Assembly (NCBI RefSeq): GCF_002906165.1
Contig: NZ_PPCN01000001.1
Span: forward strand, 620,001-684,000
DNA: 64,000 nt
Direction of reading: 5' to 3'
Source of the DNA: Roseibium marinum
GTDB taxonomy: Bacteria > Pseudomonadota > Alphaproteobacteria > Rhizobiales > Stappiaceae
Shown here: one piece after another, positions 51,875 through 61,211 of the stretch
Numbering within the stretch: position 1 is the first letter of the stretch
Layout of the letters: each line of letters begins with the position of its first letter
Position numbers and translations under genes: made by a program
The notes under the pieces: generated by a model
What the model saw: the letters and a program-made list of their open reading frames with translations, nothing else
What the model was told of the DNA's origin: nothing
The model's database searches: none

Positions 51875-53198
51875 TTGCCACCCTGAGTGCGTTCAGTTCG
51901 ACTTCAATCTCTTCCTGCTTACGTTTTTTTGCACCGCTCTTACGATCCCGCCTGCTTGGTGGTGGATTTATACCGTAACTTGCAGAAGCCTCCGATAGGG
52001 TCAGGGTTAGAAGCCGGGGGTTGCCAAGTTTCAATGACTTTTCTGGTTTGTTTTGTGCGACGCCGAGAGCTTCAATTACTTTCTCGGCAATCGCTCTAGC
52101 CATCGGTGGAGGCACGGCGTTACCGATTTGTCTGGCCCCGTGCCATTTCGTTGCGTGAAGCCTGAACCAATCGGGGAAGCCGTGTAATCGCGCCATTTCT
52201 CTTACTGTGATGCACCGAGGATAACGATAATGGATTGGACGCGGGCTTGTGAATGCTCCTCTCGCTCCGTCGGTTCCTGCGCGCAAAGTGTTCGATACCC
52301 CATCGCTTGGAAGTTTGAAAAACCGGCTAATTGGTTCGACCTTCCCCTCTTCTGTTTCGCGGAAGCGACGGCGGGAGATTTCAGTGTGTTGGGTGCGCGC
52401 ACTAGATGTGAGTAGGCCGGGTTCCCATTGTCGCGGATATCCGAAATGCCAAGGATCGTTTGTTAGGCAACGAAGTTCGGCAGCATACGCTGACGGTTCA
52501 TTGAAGCGAGAAGTTTTTACTGCATCGCTTTCTGTAAGAGATTCAAACCGATCTGCATCTGGAAGGTCTCCAATGGCTTCATGGCACGATGGGCCATAAT
52601 CAAGTTCCGGATCGAATTTGGGACGGCCGGATATATTGGTGATGGGTTGCGGGTAGTCGGGAACTGTTTTTCCTTTTTTTGCACCGAGAAGGATAAAACG
52701 TTCTCTAGATTGGGGGGTGCCGAAGTGAGCTGCATTGAGGACTTGCCACTTCAACCGGCATTCATATCCAGCTTGATCGAATTCATGTACTAGTTCGTCC
52801 AAAAAAGATTTGTGCTTACCAACCGTGAGACCTTTTACGTTTTCAAAGACAAAGCATTTTGAGTCTAATTGCTTTACTAATTTCACGAAGTGACCGACGA
52901 GTTTGTTTCGAGGGTCCTCCAGGGCTCTATGACCGATGAGTGAAAATCCCTGGCAGGGTGCTCCACCGAATACACAATCGATGGGTTTACCTTCGATGCC
53001 CGCTAGTTTTCGGATTTTTTTGCCCGTTAGTGTTTCAACCGACTCAGAAATTACCTTTGTGTTAGGAAAATTGAATTCATGGACTGCGCAGTGAACGGGA
53101 TCTATTTCGACTGCTGCCTTTACATCGAAACCTGCTTGTTCGAAGCCGAGGCTCAATCCTCCTGCTCCTGCAAATAGGTCGATGCCGATTGGTCTCAT
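51867..53198 (-). CDS. DNA (cytosine-5) methyltransferase
   Basis: 443 aa with all m5C-methylase landmarks in order: motif I DLFAGAGGLSLGFEQAG, motif IV GGAPCQGFS with the catalytic Cys, motif VI ENVKG, motif VIII QSRERFILLG, a target-recognition region, then REMARLHGFPDWF and motif X RQIGNAVPPPMARAIAEKV. A basic C-terminal tail (RRDRKSGAKKRKQ) is extra. It protects host DNA from the adjacent nuclease. AT-richer than its genomic neighbourhood, suggesting transfer. Confidence 0.95.
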   Translation of the reverse strand: MRPIGIDLFAGAGGLSLGFEQAGFDVKAAVEIDPVHCAVHEFNFPNTKVISESVETLTGKKIRKLAGIEGKPIDCVFGGAPCQGFSLIGHRALEDPRNKLVGHFVKLVKQLDSKCFVFENVKGLTVGKHKSFLDELVHEFDQAGYECRLKWQVLNAAHFGTPQSRERFILLGAKKGKTVPDYPQPITNISGRPKFDPELDYGPSCHEAIGDLPDADRFESLTESDAVKTSRFNEPSAYAAELRCLTNDPWHFGYPRQWEPGLLTSSARTQHTEISRRRFRETEEGKVEPISRFFKLPSDGVSNTLRAGTDGARGAFTSPRPIHYRYPRCITVREMARLHGFPDWFRLHATKWHGARQIGNAVPPPMARAIAEKVIEALGVAQNKPEKSLKLGNPRLLTLTLSEASASYGINPPPSRRDRKSGAKKRKQEEIEVELNALRVANG

Positions 53199-53267
53199 GT
53201 TGTATTTCCTTGTTGAGTCTTGATTCTCGAATTTAACAGGCGCTTCAAATAGTGTCGATCGCTTTTT

Positions 53268-53672
53268 TCAGCTCTCCATAAAATCTTTCAGTTTAAGCCA
53301 AAGCGTTTGGTTGTCGGGGAGCTCGCACTGCCAAATGACGAGAACTTTCCATCCTTTGGCTTCGAGCTCTGCCACGTTCTTGGCGTCGCGTGCTTTGTTC
53401 GCAGCGATCTTGGGTGTCCAGTATTCAAGTTTAGATTTGGGGAGTTTGCCTTTGTCGCAGTTGTGACCATGCCAGAAACAGCCATGCACGAAGATTGCTT
53501 TGCGTTTGGAGGCAAAAACGATGTCGGGCCTCCCAGGCAAATCTTTGCGGTGTAAGCGGTAGCGGTAACCGTGGCTGTGCAACAGTTGACGGACAACCAT
53601 TTCCGGTCCGGTGTTTTTAGTCTGCACCGATTGCATGATGCGCCGACGTTGTTCCGGCGTGCGTGTGTCCAT
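53268..53672 (-). CDS. vsr: Very-short-patch-repair endonuclease (Vsr)
   Basis: 134 aa. N-terminal MSxVxxK-like segment (RRRIMQSVQTKNTGPEM), then RPDIVFASKRKAIFVHGCFW, HGHNC and LEAKGWKVLVIWQCEL, the Vsr signature with its zinc and catalytic residues. Vsr nicks T:G mismatches left by deamination of 5-methylcytosine, so it fits as the companion of the adjacent m5C methylase. Lies 69 bp upstream of the methylase gene. Confidence 0.95.
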   Translation of the reverse strand: MDTRTPEQRRRIMQSVQTKNTGPEMVVRQLLHSHGYRYRLHRKDLPGRPDIVFASKRKAIFVHGCFWHGHNCDKGKLPKSKLEYWTPKIAANKARDAKNVAELEAKGWKVLVIWQCELPDNQTLWLKLKDFMES

Positions 53673-53737
53673 TTGACTAGCCCGTTATACTCTCGATACT
53701 CGTTTGAATAGTTTCTTATTGGTCGCATCTCTCCCCC

Positions 53738-56700
53738 TCAATGAAAATCCCGGCTCGGAAACAGCCTCTTCGCCTGATCCCGCGGATGCATCGCCCGGAG
53801 TCGCGGAGCTGGCGGTGGTTTCATGTGGGCGGGGACGTCGTCGGTCTTGGTTGTCGTTTGTCCCAGCACGTTGCCGTTCGGGTGGCCGAGCAGGGAGAGG
53901 TCGGCGGAGCGGTCTTCTATGGTGTCGGCGATCAGGTGCACGACCTGGCCCTCGCGTTCCAGGCGGCCGGTGACCTTGACGAGGCGGCCGCCGAGGACGG
54001 TGGGGCGGTATTTTTCGTAAATTTTCGGCCAGACGACCACGTTGGAAACGCCGGTCTCGTCCTCCAGCGTCAGGAAGATCACGCCTGACGCCGTGCCCGG
54101 CCGCTGGCGGGTGATCACAAGCCCGCAGACGGAGACGCGGCGCGCCTCGCGCGGAGAGAGCACGGCCAGCCGGTCGTGCGGGGTCAGGCCGGGGATATGC
54201 GGACGCAGCAGCTCCATCGGGTGAGCGCGCAGGGTCAGGCGCGTCGAGAGATAATCCTCCACCACCTCCTGGCCCAGATGCATGGCCGGCAGGGTGACCT
54301 GCGGCTCGAAGATCGCCTCGCCGTCTATCGGGTCGTTGAAGAGCGGCAGCGGCTTCGGGCTGCGGATGGTCTTCACCTGCCACAGGGCCGCGCGGCGGCT
54401 CAGCCCCATGCCGGCGAAGGCGTCGGCCTCCGCGAGGCGTTCCAGCGTTGCCGGCGCGACGCCGGTGCGCAGCCATAAAGATTCCGGGTCCGGATAGCCG
54501 TTGCCGCGCGCCGCAACGATCCAGGAGGCGTCTTCCTCGCGCAGGCCCTTGATCTGGCGAAAGCCGAGCCTGAGCGCCAGCGCGCCGTCGCCGCGCCGCT
54601 CCAGCGTGCAGTCCCAGGAACTGGTGTTGACGCACACGGGCCGCACCTCCACCTGGTGATCGCGGGCGTCGCGCACGATCTGCGCCGGGGCGTAAAAGCC
54701 CATCGGCTGGGAGTTGAGCAGCGCGCAGGCGAACTCCGCCGGGAAGTGGCATTTCAGATAGGCCGAGACATAGGCGAGCATGGCGAAGGCCGCCGCGTGG
54801 CTTTCCGGAAAGCCGTATTCGCCGAAGCCCTCGATCTGGCCGAAGCAGTTCTGCGCGAACTCCAATTGGTAGCCGCGCTCCAGCATGCCGGTGATGAATT
54901 TTTCCTTCAATTGGCCGATGGTGCCCATGCGCCGGAAGGTTGCCATGGAGCGGCGCAGCTTGTCCGCCTCCGACGGGGTGAACCCGGCGGCGACCACGGC
55001 GATCTGCATCGCCTGTTCCTGGAACAGCGGCACGCCGAGCGTCTTGCCGAGCACCTCCTCCAGTTCCTTCGAGGGAAAGACGACGTCCTCGCGGCCCTGG
55101 CGGCGGTTGATATAGGGGTGCACCATGCCGCCCTGGATCGGCCCGGGCCGCACGATCGCCACCTCGATGACCAGATCGTAGAATTCGCGCGGGCGCATGC
55201 GCGGCAGGAAGTTCATCTGCGCCCGGCTTTCCACCTGAAAGACGCCGACCGCATCGGCCACGCACAGCATGTCATAGGTGGGCGTGTCGTGCTGCGGCAC
55301 GCTCGCCAGCGTCAGCTCGCGGTCGTGATGGTCCTTCAGCAGGTTGAAACACTTGCGGATGCAGGTCAGCATGCCGAGGCTGAGAACATCGACCTTGAGA
55401 ATGCCGAGCGCGTCGATGTCGTCCTTGTCCCATTCGATCACCGTGCGGTTTTCCATGGCGGCGTTCTCGATCGGGCACAGCGCGTCGAGCCGCCCCTGCG
55501 TGATCACGAAGCCGCCGACATGCTGGCTGAGATGACGCGGAAAGCCGATGATCTCGCGGATCAGCTCGATGGTCTGGATGACGCGCGGATTGGCGAGGTC
55601 GAGGCCGATTTCCTTCGCCCGGCTCTCCTCCGGGCCCGTGTTCGAGCTGCCCCAGATCTGCCCGGTGAGCGCGGCGGTGACATCGGCGTTCAGCCCCATC
55701 ACCTTGCCGACTTCGCGGATCGCCGCGCGCGAGCGGAAATGGATGACGGTGGCGCACAGCCCCGCCCGGTGGCGGCCATAGCGCGCGTAGATATACTGGA
55801 TCACTTCCTCGCGGCGCTCATGCTCGAAATCGACATCGATGTCCGGCGGCTCGCCCCGGTGCTCGGAGATGAAGCGCTCGGAGACCATGGTGATCGTCTC
55901 CGGCCCCACATCGGTGATGCCGAGCGCGTAGCAGATGATCGAATTGGCGGCCGAGCCGCGCCCCTGGCACAGGATGTGCCGGCTGCGGGCGAACTGGATG
56001 ATGTCGTGCACGGTGAGGAAATAGGCGGCGAATTTCAGTTTGCGGATCAGCGCCAGTTCCTTTTGCGCCAGCGTCTCGGCGCTTGCCGGAACGCCCTGCG
56101 GGTAGCGCCGCTCCAGGCCCTCCCGCGTCAGCCGTTCCAGCCGCTCCTGCGGGCTTTCGGCGCCGGTGACCTCGTCCGGATATTCATAGGAAAGCTCCGA
56201 CAGGTCGAAGCTGCAGCGGGTGGCGATCTCGATGCTGCGCCGCAGCGCCGCCGGGTGGTGGCGGTAGAGCCGGGCCATGTCGGCCGGCGATTTCAGCCGA
56301 CGCTCGCCGTTGGGCAGGGCGCGGGTGCCGATCTGATCGATGCCGCAGCCTTCGCGCAGGCAGGTCAGCACGTCGGCCAGCCGCCGCCGCCCGGCATGGT
56401 GCATCAGCACGTCGCCGACGGCGACCATCGGCGTGGCCAGAGAGTGAGCGGCCCGGGCGCAGGCTCGGAACCACGCCTGGTCCGAGCCGTCATAGCGCGG
56501 CGCGGCGCCCAGAAAGACATGCCCCGGGACGGCTTCGCGCAACCGGCGGATATGATTCTTAGCCGTCTCACAAAATTCATGCACGGGACCGGATACCCGC
56601 GGCAGCGCGATCAGGATCAGCCCGGCGGCGGCGTTCACAAGATCGGCGAAATCCAGATGGCAGTCGCCCTTTTCCGCCCGCCGCTTGCCGAGGGTCAGCA

Positions 56701-57232
56701 ACTGGCTGAGCCGTTCATAGGCCGCCCGGTCGCTCGGCAGCGCCACCCACTCCACCGGACTGTCGCGCAGCACCAGCCGCGCGCCGACGATCAGCCTGGG
56801 CAGCTTCAGGGGGACGGATTTCGAGGCCGCGCGGAGCGTGGTCGCGGTGGTAGCCTCACAGGCGGCACTGGTGGCGGCTTCGGAAGGGGCTCTTGCCGGG
56901 TCTTGCGGCGCGGGCAGGGCCAGGGCAAGCGGCGGTCCGGCGGTCGTGACCTGACGGGAGGACGGGTCGGTCTGTGCATGCGAGCGCACGGGCACACCTT
57001 CCTCCGCCGCCGCGCGTTTGATCTCCTTCAGCGCCGAAAACGCCCGCACCACCCCGGCCAGCGAATTGCGGTCGGTAATGGCAATCGCCTCCAGCCCCAG
57101 CGCCGCCGCCCGCGTCACCAGTTCCTCCGGATGGGAGGCGCCCGTCAGGAAGGTGAAATTGGACGTCACGCACAGCTCCGCATAGCGCACCGGCTCCACG
57201 CGGAACGTACCGGGGGAGGGCAGGGAACTCAT
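53738..57232 (-). CDS. dnaE2: Error-prone DNA polymerase DnaE2
   Basis: 1164 aa. PHP domain first (YAELCVTSNFTFLTGASHPE), polymerase motifs PPDIDVDFEHERREEV and the downstream catalytic region ILKVDVLSLGMLT, helix-hairpin-helix and an OB fold (SGVIFLTLEDETGVSNVVVW). DnaE2 extends past lesions with ImuA and ImuB during SOS. An Ala/Pro-rich insert (about 105-150) interrupts the PHP region. ATG at 57232 behind GGAGACC. The very end (CKRLFPSRDFH-like) lacks a beta-clamp motif of its own, as is usual. Confidence 0.95.
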   Translation of the reverse strand: MSSLPSPGTFRVEPVRYAELCVTSNFTFLTGASHPEELVTRAAALGLEAIAITDRNSLAGVVRAFSALKEIKRAAAEEGVPVRSHAQTDPSSRQVTTAGPPLALALPAPQDPARAPSEAATSAACEATTATTLRAASKSVPLKLPRLIVGARLVLRDSPVEWVALPSDRAAYERLSQLLTLGKRRAEKGDCHLDFADLVNAAAGLILIALPRVSGPVHEFCETAKNHIRRLREAVPGHVFLGAAPRYDGSDQAWFRACARAAHSLATPMVAVGDVLMHHAGRRRLADVLTCLREGCGIDQIGTRALPNGERRLKSPADMARLYRHHPAALRRSIEIATRCSFDLSELSYEYPDEVTGAESPQERLERLTREGLERRYPQGVPASAETLAQKELALIRKLKFAAYFLTVHDIIQFARSRHILCQGRGSAANSIICYALGITDVGPETITMVSERFISEHRGEPPDIDVDFEHERREEVIQYIYARYGRHRAGLCATVIHFRSRAAIREVGKVMGLNADVTAALTGQIWGSSNTGPEESRAKEIGLDLANPRVIQTIELIREIIGFPRHLSQHVGGFVITQGRLDALCPIENAAMENRTVIEWDKDDIDALGILKVDVLSLGMLTCIRKCFNLLKDHHDRELTLASVPQHDTPTYDMLCVADAVGVFQVESRAQMNFLPRMRPREFYDLVIEVAIVRPGPIQGGMVHPYINRRQGREDVVFPSKELEEVLGKTLGVPLFQEQAMQIAVVAAGFTPSEADKLRRSMATFRRMGTIGQLKEKFITGMLERGYQLEFAQNCFGQIEGFGEYGFPESHAAAFAMLAYVSAYLKCHFPAEFACALLNSQPMGFYAPAQIVRDARDHQVEVRPVCVNTSSWDCTLERRGDGALALRLGFRQIKGLREEDASWIVAARGNGYPDPESLWLRTGVAPATLERLAEADAFAGMGLSRRAALWQVKTIRSPKPLPLFNDPIDGEAIFEPQVTLPAMHLGQEVVEDYLSTRLTLRAHPMELLRPHIPGLTPHDRLAVLSPREARRVSVCGLVITRQRPGTASGVIFLTLEDETGVSNVVVWPKIYEKYRPTVLGGRLVKVTGRLEREGQVVHLIADTIEDRSADLSLLGHPNGNVLGQTTTKTDDVPAHMKPPPAPRLRAMHPRDQAKRLFPSRDFH

Positions 57233-57310
57233 CGCCGGTCTCCGTGCGGCGGCATGTGCCGGGAGGCGGTGGCGAACGGCAGCCTTTCTCGACCCGGGTT
57301 CATTTCCCAC

Positions 57311-58503
57311 GCCGCCCCGGCCTTGCGCCGGGGCCTTGCCTTGGAGGCACGCCGAAGAGGTCCCGGATCAAGTCCGGGACGGCGGCGGTGTTTGCCGGTG
57401 TCTCTCCAGCCAAGCGTAGGCTCCGAGGTCCAGCGATGCCCTTCCCGATGTTTTGGATATGGGGGAGGGTAGCATCCTCCCGGGTCATCCCCGGCCTGAC
57501 CGGGGATCCACTCGTTCGCGGAGCGTTGCGGTTTTGGCGCAGGTGCTGCGGCCGTGCCGTGCCCTTTCCTGCTTTCCGGATGTACGGGGCGGTGGATTGG
57601 ATCCCCGGTCGAGCCGGGGATGACCGCGCCGGGGTGGGACCAGACCTTGCCTGACACACTGTCTCCCTGCCGCCGCATACGCTCCGCCGCCCCGGCCTTG
57701 CGCCGGGGCCTCGCCTTGAGGGCACGCCGAGGAGGTCCCGGCTCGAGGCCGGGACGGCGGCGGTGTCTGCCGGTGTCTCTCCAGCCATGCCCTTCCCGAT
57801 GTTTTGGATATGGGGAAGGGTAGCACCCTCCCGGGTCATCCCCGGCCTGACCGGGGATCCACTCGTTCGCGGAGCGTTGCGGTTTTGGCGCAGGCACTGC
57901 GGCCGTGCCGTGCCCTTTCCTGCTTTCCGGATGTACGGGGCGGTGGATTGGATCCCCGGTCGAGCCGGGGATGACCGCGCCGGGGTGGGACCAGACCTTG
58001 CCTGACACACCGTCTCCCTGCCGCCGCATATGCCGCGCCGCCCCGGCCTTGCGCCGGGGCCTTGCCTTGGAGGCACGCCGAAGAGGTCCCGGCTCGAGGC
58101 CGGGACGGCGGCGATGTCTGCCGGTGTCTCTCCAACCAAGCGTAGGCTCCGAGGTCCAGCCATGCCCTTCCCGATGTTTTGGATATGGGGGAGGGTAGCA
58201 TCCTCCCGGGTCATCCCCGGCCTGACCGGGGATCCACTCGTTCGCAGAGCGTTGCGGTTTTGGCGCAAGTGCTGCGGCCGTGCCGTGCCCTTTCCAACTT
58301 TCCGGATGTACGGGGCGGTGGATTGGATCCCCGGTCGAGCCGGGGATGACCGTGCCGGGGTGGGACCAGACTTTGCCTGACACACCGTCTCCCTGCCGCC
58401 GCATACGCTCCGCCGCCCCGGCCTTGAGCCGGGGCCTCGCCTTGAGGGTACGCCGAGGAGGTTCCGGCTCGAGGCCGGGACGGCAGCGATGTCTGCCGGT
58501 GTC
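57311..58503. repeat. Tandem array of about 375-bp units between dnaE2 and imuB
   Basis: Unit starts at 57311, 57686, 58037 and 58412 (GCCGCCCCGGCCTTG each). Periods are 375, 351 and 375 bp; the second unit lacks about 24 bp (AAGCGTAGGCTCCGAGG). The fourth is partial, ending about 58503. Each unit is a mosaic of palindromes: GTCATCCCCGGCCTGACCGG, GGATCCCCGGTCGAGCCGGG and GGTCCCGGCTCGAGGCCGGG. Neither strand has a credible start or SD; very long open frames are by-products of GC content. Confidence 0.9.
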
Positions 58504-58534
58504 AAAGGGAAGCCTGGCCGCGCGGCGAACACCT

Positions 58535-58677
58535 CCCTCCCCCCTTGAGGGGGAGATGTCAGCATAGCTGACAGAGGGGGGTGAAGCGGTGCGGCGTATT
58601 CTGAAAGGCTGTGTTTGCCGGGAGGTCGATACCCCCCTCTGTCCCCTGCGGGGACATCTCCCCCTCAAGGGGGGAGA
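58535..58677. repeat. CCCCCTTGAGGGGG inverted element, copy 2
   Basis: Same sequence and layout as 48588-48734: CCTCCCCCCTTGAGGGGGAG, GATGTCAGCATAGCTGAC, then CCCCCCTCTGTCCC, then GACATCTCCCCCTCAAGGGG. It directly abuts the end of the imuB gene, next to the tandem array. Confidence 0.8.
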
Positions 58678-58706
58678 GAATGCGCGAGCGGCGAAGGAGC
58701 AAGGCA

Positions 58707-60200
58707 TCAGGCGAACTCCCCTTGCACGAACCATCCCGGGGCCCGTGGCGCCTGGGGGGTGTGAAACAGCCACAGCCGCCGGCCCTCGCCGGTTTCCACG
58801 CGCCAGTAATCGCGCAGGCCGCCGCGCCAGCCATCGTCGTTTTCCCACCACGCCGGGGTGATCCGCTCCGGGCCCTCGGCGCCGATGGTGGTCAGAAAGC
58901 GGCCGCGCCAGCGGAAGCGGGACGGCGGCTCCATCCCCTGGTGGCCCCCGGCGCCGGAGGCGATCACCGGTTCGGGGGCAAACAGTCTCAGGGGCCGGGG
59001 ACGGCGGCTCGGCCAGGCCGGGGCGGGGCGGCTGCCGGCGGCGGGCACGAGCGTGAAGCTGCGCTCGGGAATATGGCTGTCGACGGGCTGGAAGCGCAGG
59101 ATGTTCTCCAGCCCCAGCCGGTTGCCGAGCTGGGTGACGAGATCGTCGAGACTGTCCTTTTCCCGGTTCTGGGCGCGGTCGAGCTGGCGCATGCCGAGCG
59201 CCTCGATCTCCACCGCTTCCAGGCGGATCATGTCGATACCGTAGCCGGCATCCACCGCGCCGACGCCGCGCTCGAACAGCGCCGCGATGCGATCCGGATC
59301 GCGCATCGGCCGGGCGAGGCGCAATTCGACCGAGCGGTTTTCCTGGTCCACCCGGCGGAAGGTCAGCCTCAGCATGCGCGCGCCCTTCTGCGCCGCGTCC
59401 AGCTGGGTGCACATATGGCCGATCAGGCGCCGGGCGCCGGCCATCACATCGTCCAGAAGGCCGATGGGGTCCGGCAGGGTGAGGCGGGCCGCGAAGCCTG
59501 GCGCGTCCTGCAGGGGGGAGATCTGTTCCCCGACCGCGCCGAGCGCCTGGTCGAGACGGCGCAGCACATCGGGATCATAGCGCCGGGCGACGGTGGCCCG
59601 GGGGAGGTTGTGAAGGTCGGACACCGTCGCGATGCCGAGCCGCTCCAGGCTGGTGCAGGTCTGGTCGGCAAGGCGCAGGGCCGATAATGGCAGCGAGCCT
59701 ATGCGCGACAGGTTCTCGCCGGGCGGCGCAATGCCTTCGCAAAAGTGCGACAGCGCCCAGGCTGCCCCCGGCGTCCCGGCAAGGCCGAGGCGGGCGGACA
59801 GGCCGGCGCGTGCCAGCCGGGCGCGGATGTCACCCAGAAGCGGCTCCTCGCCGCCCAAGAGATGGGCCGAGCCGGTGATGTCCAGAAAAAGCCCGTCCCG
59901 GCCGTCGAGCCCCACCCAGGGGCAATAGCGCGTCGCCCATCTTGCCAGAATGCGCAGAAACCGCTGGTCGGCGTCCGGATCGGCGGCCCGCGTCAGCAGG
60001 CCGGGGCAGAAGCTGCGCGCGTGAACCAGCGTCATGCCGCGCTGCAGGCCGAAGCTTTCCGCGCGCGGGCAAAGGTCGTGGATACGCTCCGAATTGCGGT
60101 CAAAAAGGCTCAGCGCAAAGGGCGCGTCGACGGGACGGGCGCGTAGGGAGCGCTCAGCCGCCAGCCTCGGAAACCACAATGATACGATGCGCCGCTGCAT
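58707..60200 (-). CDS. imuB: ImuB, Y-family-polymerase-like protein
   Basis: 497 aa. Y-family fold with palm blocks RIVSLWFPRLAAERSLR and LVHARSFCPGLLT, finger and little-finger regions following. The acidic catalytic residues of active Y-polymerases are not conserved in the palm (GLFLDITGSAHLLGG keeps only one Asp), as is typical of ImuB, which acts as a hub that loads DnaE2. Its ATG lies 47 bp inside the end of imuA, so the two are translated together. Confidence 0.93.
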   Translation of the reverse strand: MQRRIVSLWFPRLAAERSLRARPVDAPFALSLFDRNSERIHDLCPRAESFGLQRGMTLVHARSFCPGLLTRAADPDADQRFLRILARWATRYCPWVGLDGRDGLFLDITGSAHLLGGEEPLLGDIRARLARAGLSARLGLAGTPGAAWALSHFCEGIAPPGENLSRIGSLPLSALRLADQTCTSLERLGIATVSDLHNLPRATVARRYDPDVLRRLDQALGAVGEQISPLQDAPGFAARLTLPDPIGLLDDVMAGARRLIGHMCTQLDAAQKGARMLRLTFRRVDQENRSVELRLARPMRDPDRIAALFERGVGAVDAGYGIDMIRLEAVEIEALGMRQLDRAQNREKDSLDDLVTQLGNRLGLENILRFQPVDSHIPERSFTLVPAAGSRPAPAWPSRRPRPLRLFAPEPVIASGAGGHQGMEPPSRFRWRGRFLTTIGAEGPERITPAWWENDDGWRGGLRDYWRVETGEGRRLWLFHTPQAPRAPGWFVQGEFA

Positions 60201-60849
60201 CCCAACCTACAATCCATTCAGACAATGTTCCTATTTTGTTCTTTATAAGCGACCAGCGCCAGCGAGTCGAGTCGGGACCGTTTTGCGGAGGGTAGTTTTG
60301 ACGTTGAGGCAGATCGGAAGAACCGCCTGTATCCGGCGGAAGACCCGTGCAGCGCCAGCGGGTTTCCGCCGCATTGCTTCCCGCGCCCTCCGGAATGACC
60401 AGCAGCGCCGTGGTGCCGCCGGCTTCGGCGGCCAGTTGCAGGCGCCGGCCTTCCGTCAGGCCGATGGCGCCGCCGAGTTCGGCGACCACAAGGCCCGCCG
60501 CCCCGGAGCGCAGCGCCGTCTCCGCGCTGGCCAGCACGTTCAGCTGGCTGTCGGCGCGGGTGACGAGCAGCCGGCCCGGATCGCAATAGGCAAAAAGCCC
60601 TTCCGGGTTCACCACCGGCTGCCGGTGCTCCGACACCCACACGACGGCACCTTCGCAAAGCCCTGCGCTGATGGCGGCAAACGCCAGCGCGCCGTCGCCG
60701 CACACTTCATGGGCACGGGCTTTCTTCAGCGGAAAGGCGGAGGAGAATTTCAGGGACATCGTCTGCTGCACCGGTTTCTTCTGGCAATCGAACCTAACGG
60801 AAGCCGGCCGCGTGCGGAACCGGCTTTCATGCAACCGGCATGTCTTCAT
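60154..60849 (-). CDS. imuA: ImuA, SOS mutasome accessory protein
   Basis: 231 aa from ATG 60849 behind GAGGGAG; a later ATG at 60759 is possible and starts nearer the conserved part (MSLKFSSAFPLKKARAHEV). RecA/SulA-like core: ALAFAAISAGLCEGAVVWV, GRLLVTRADSQLNVLASAE, GAAGLVVAELGG. The protein binds ImuB/RecA in the translesion complex. No GTTC-N7-GTTC LexA box was found in the 350 bp upstream, which instead carries a dispersed repeat. Confidence 0.88.
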   Translation of the reverse strand: MKTCRLHESRFRTRPASVRFDCQKKPVQQTMSLKFSSAFPLKKARAHEVCGDGALAFAAISAGLCEGAVVWVSEHRQPVVNPEGLFAYCDPGRLLVTRADSQLNVLASAETALRSGAAGLVVAELGGAIGLTEGRRLQLAAEAGGTTALLVIPEGAGSNAAETRWRCTGLPPDTGGSSDLPQRQNYPPQNGPDSTRWRWSLIKNKIGTLSEWIVGWDAAAHRIIVVSEAGG

Positions 60850-60915
60850 TATCGGCTCCCTCATTGACCGGATGGCGGCCGAGAAGCTGTCAGGGCAGAG
60901 CAGCGCATAAAGGTG

Positions 60916-60957
60916 GTCACCCCGGCCAAGCGCAGCGCAGAGCCGGGGCCTACTCGT
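60916..60957. repeat. 42-bp dispersed repeat, copy 2
   Basis: Matches 19766-19807 at 40 of 42 bases. It lies in the promoter-side region of imuA. About 85 bp further right, at 61040-61075, is a GGGTCCCCGATTGAATCGGG palindrome of the same family that makes up the tandem array. Confidence 0.8.
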
Positions 60958-61211
60958 TTCCAGAGCGGAAGGATAGGGCAAAGCCGTGCGACGGATCCGG
61001 GCCACCGTGCGATAGCAAAAACTCTGCCGCTTCGCGAGGTGGATTGGGTCCCCGATTGAATCGGGGATGACTCAGAGCGTGGGACAGCTACTTCCGCACT
61101 CGCCAGAACCGGGGGGATGACAATCCGGTCCCCCTCTTCCCCCGCAAACAGCCGTTGCCGGTCGGGGGTGGGATTGCTATACGGCCCGTCACAGCAATTC
61201 AGGAACATGCG

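Noticed and set aside
54656..57472. 938-codon open frame on the plus strand
   Set aside because: It is antisense to dnaE2, a clear long homologue. High GC makes the opposite frame stop-free. No domain, SD or start context.
57311..58503. CRISPR-like array
   Set aside because: Units are about 375 bp and nearly identical throughout, with no short repeat/unique spacer pattern and no cas genes.
57229..59412. 727-codon minus-strand frame through the tandem repeats
   Set aside because: Its repeats come only from the DNA array and it continues out of frame over imuB. No SD or known repeat-protein features.
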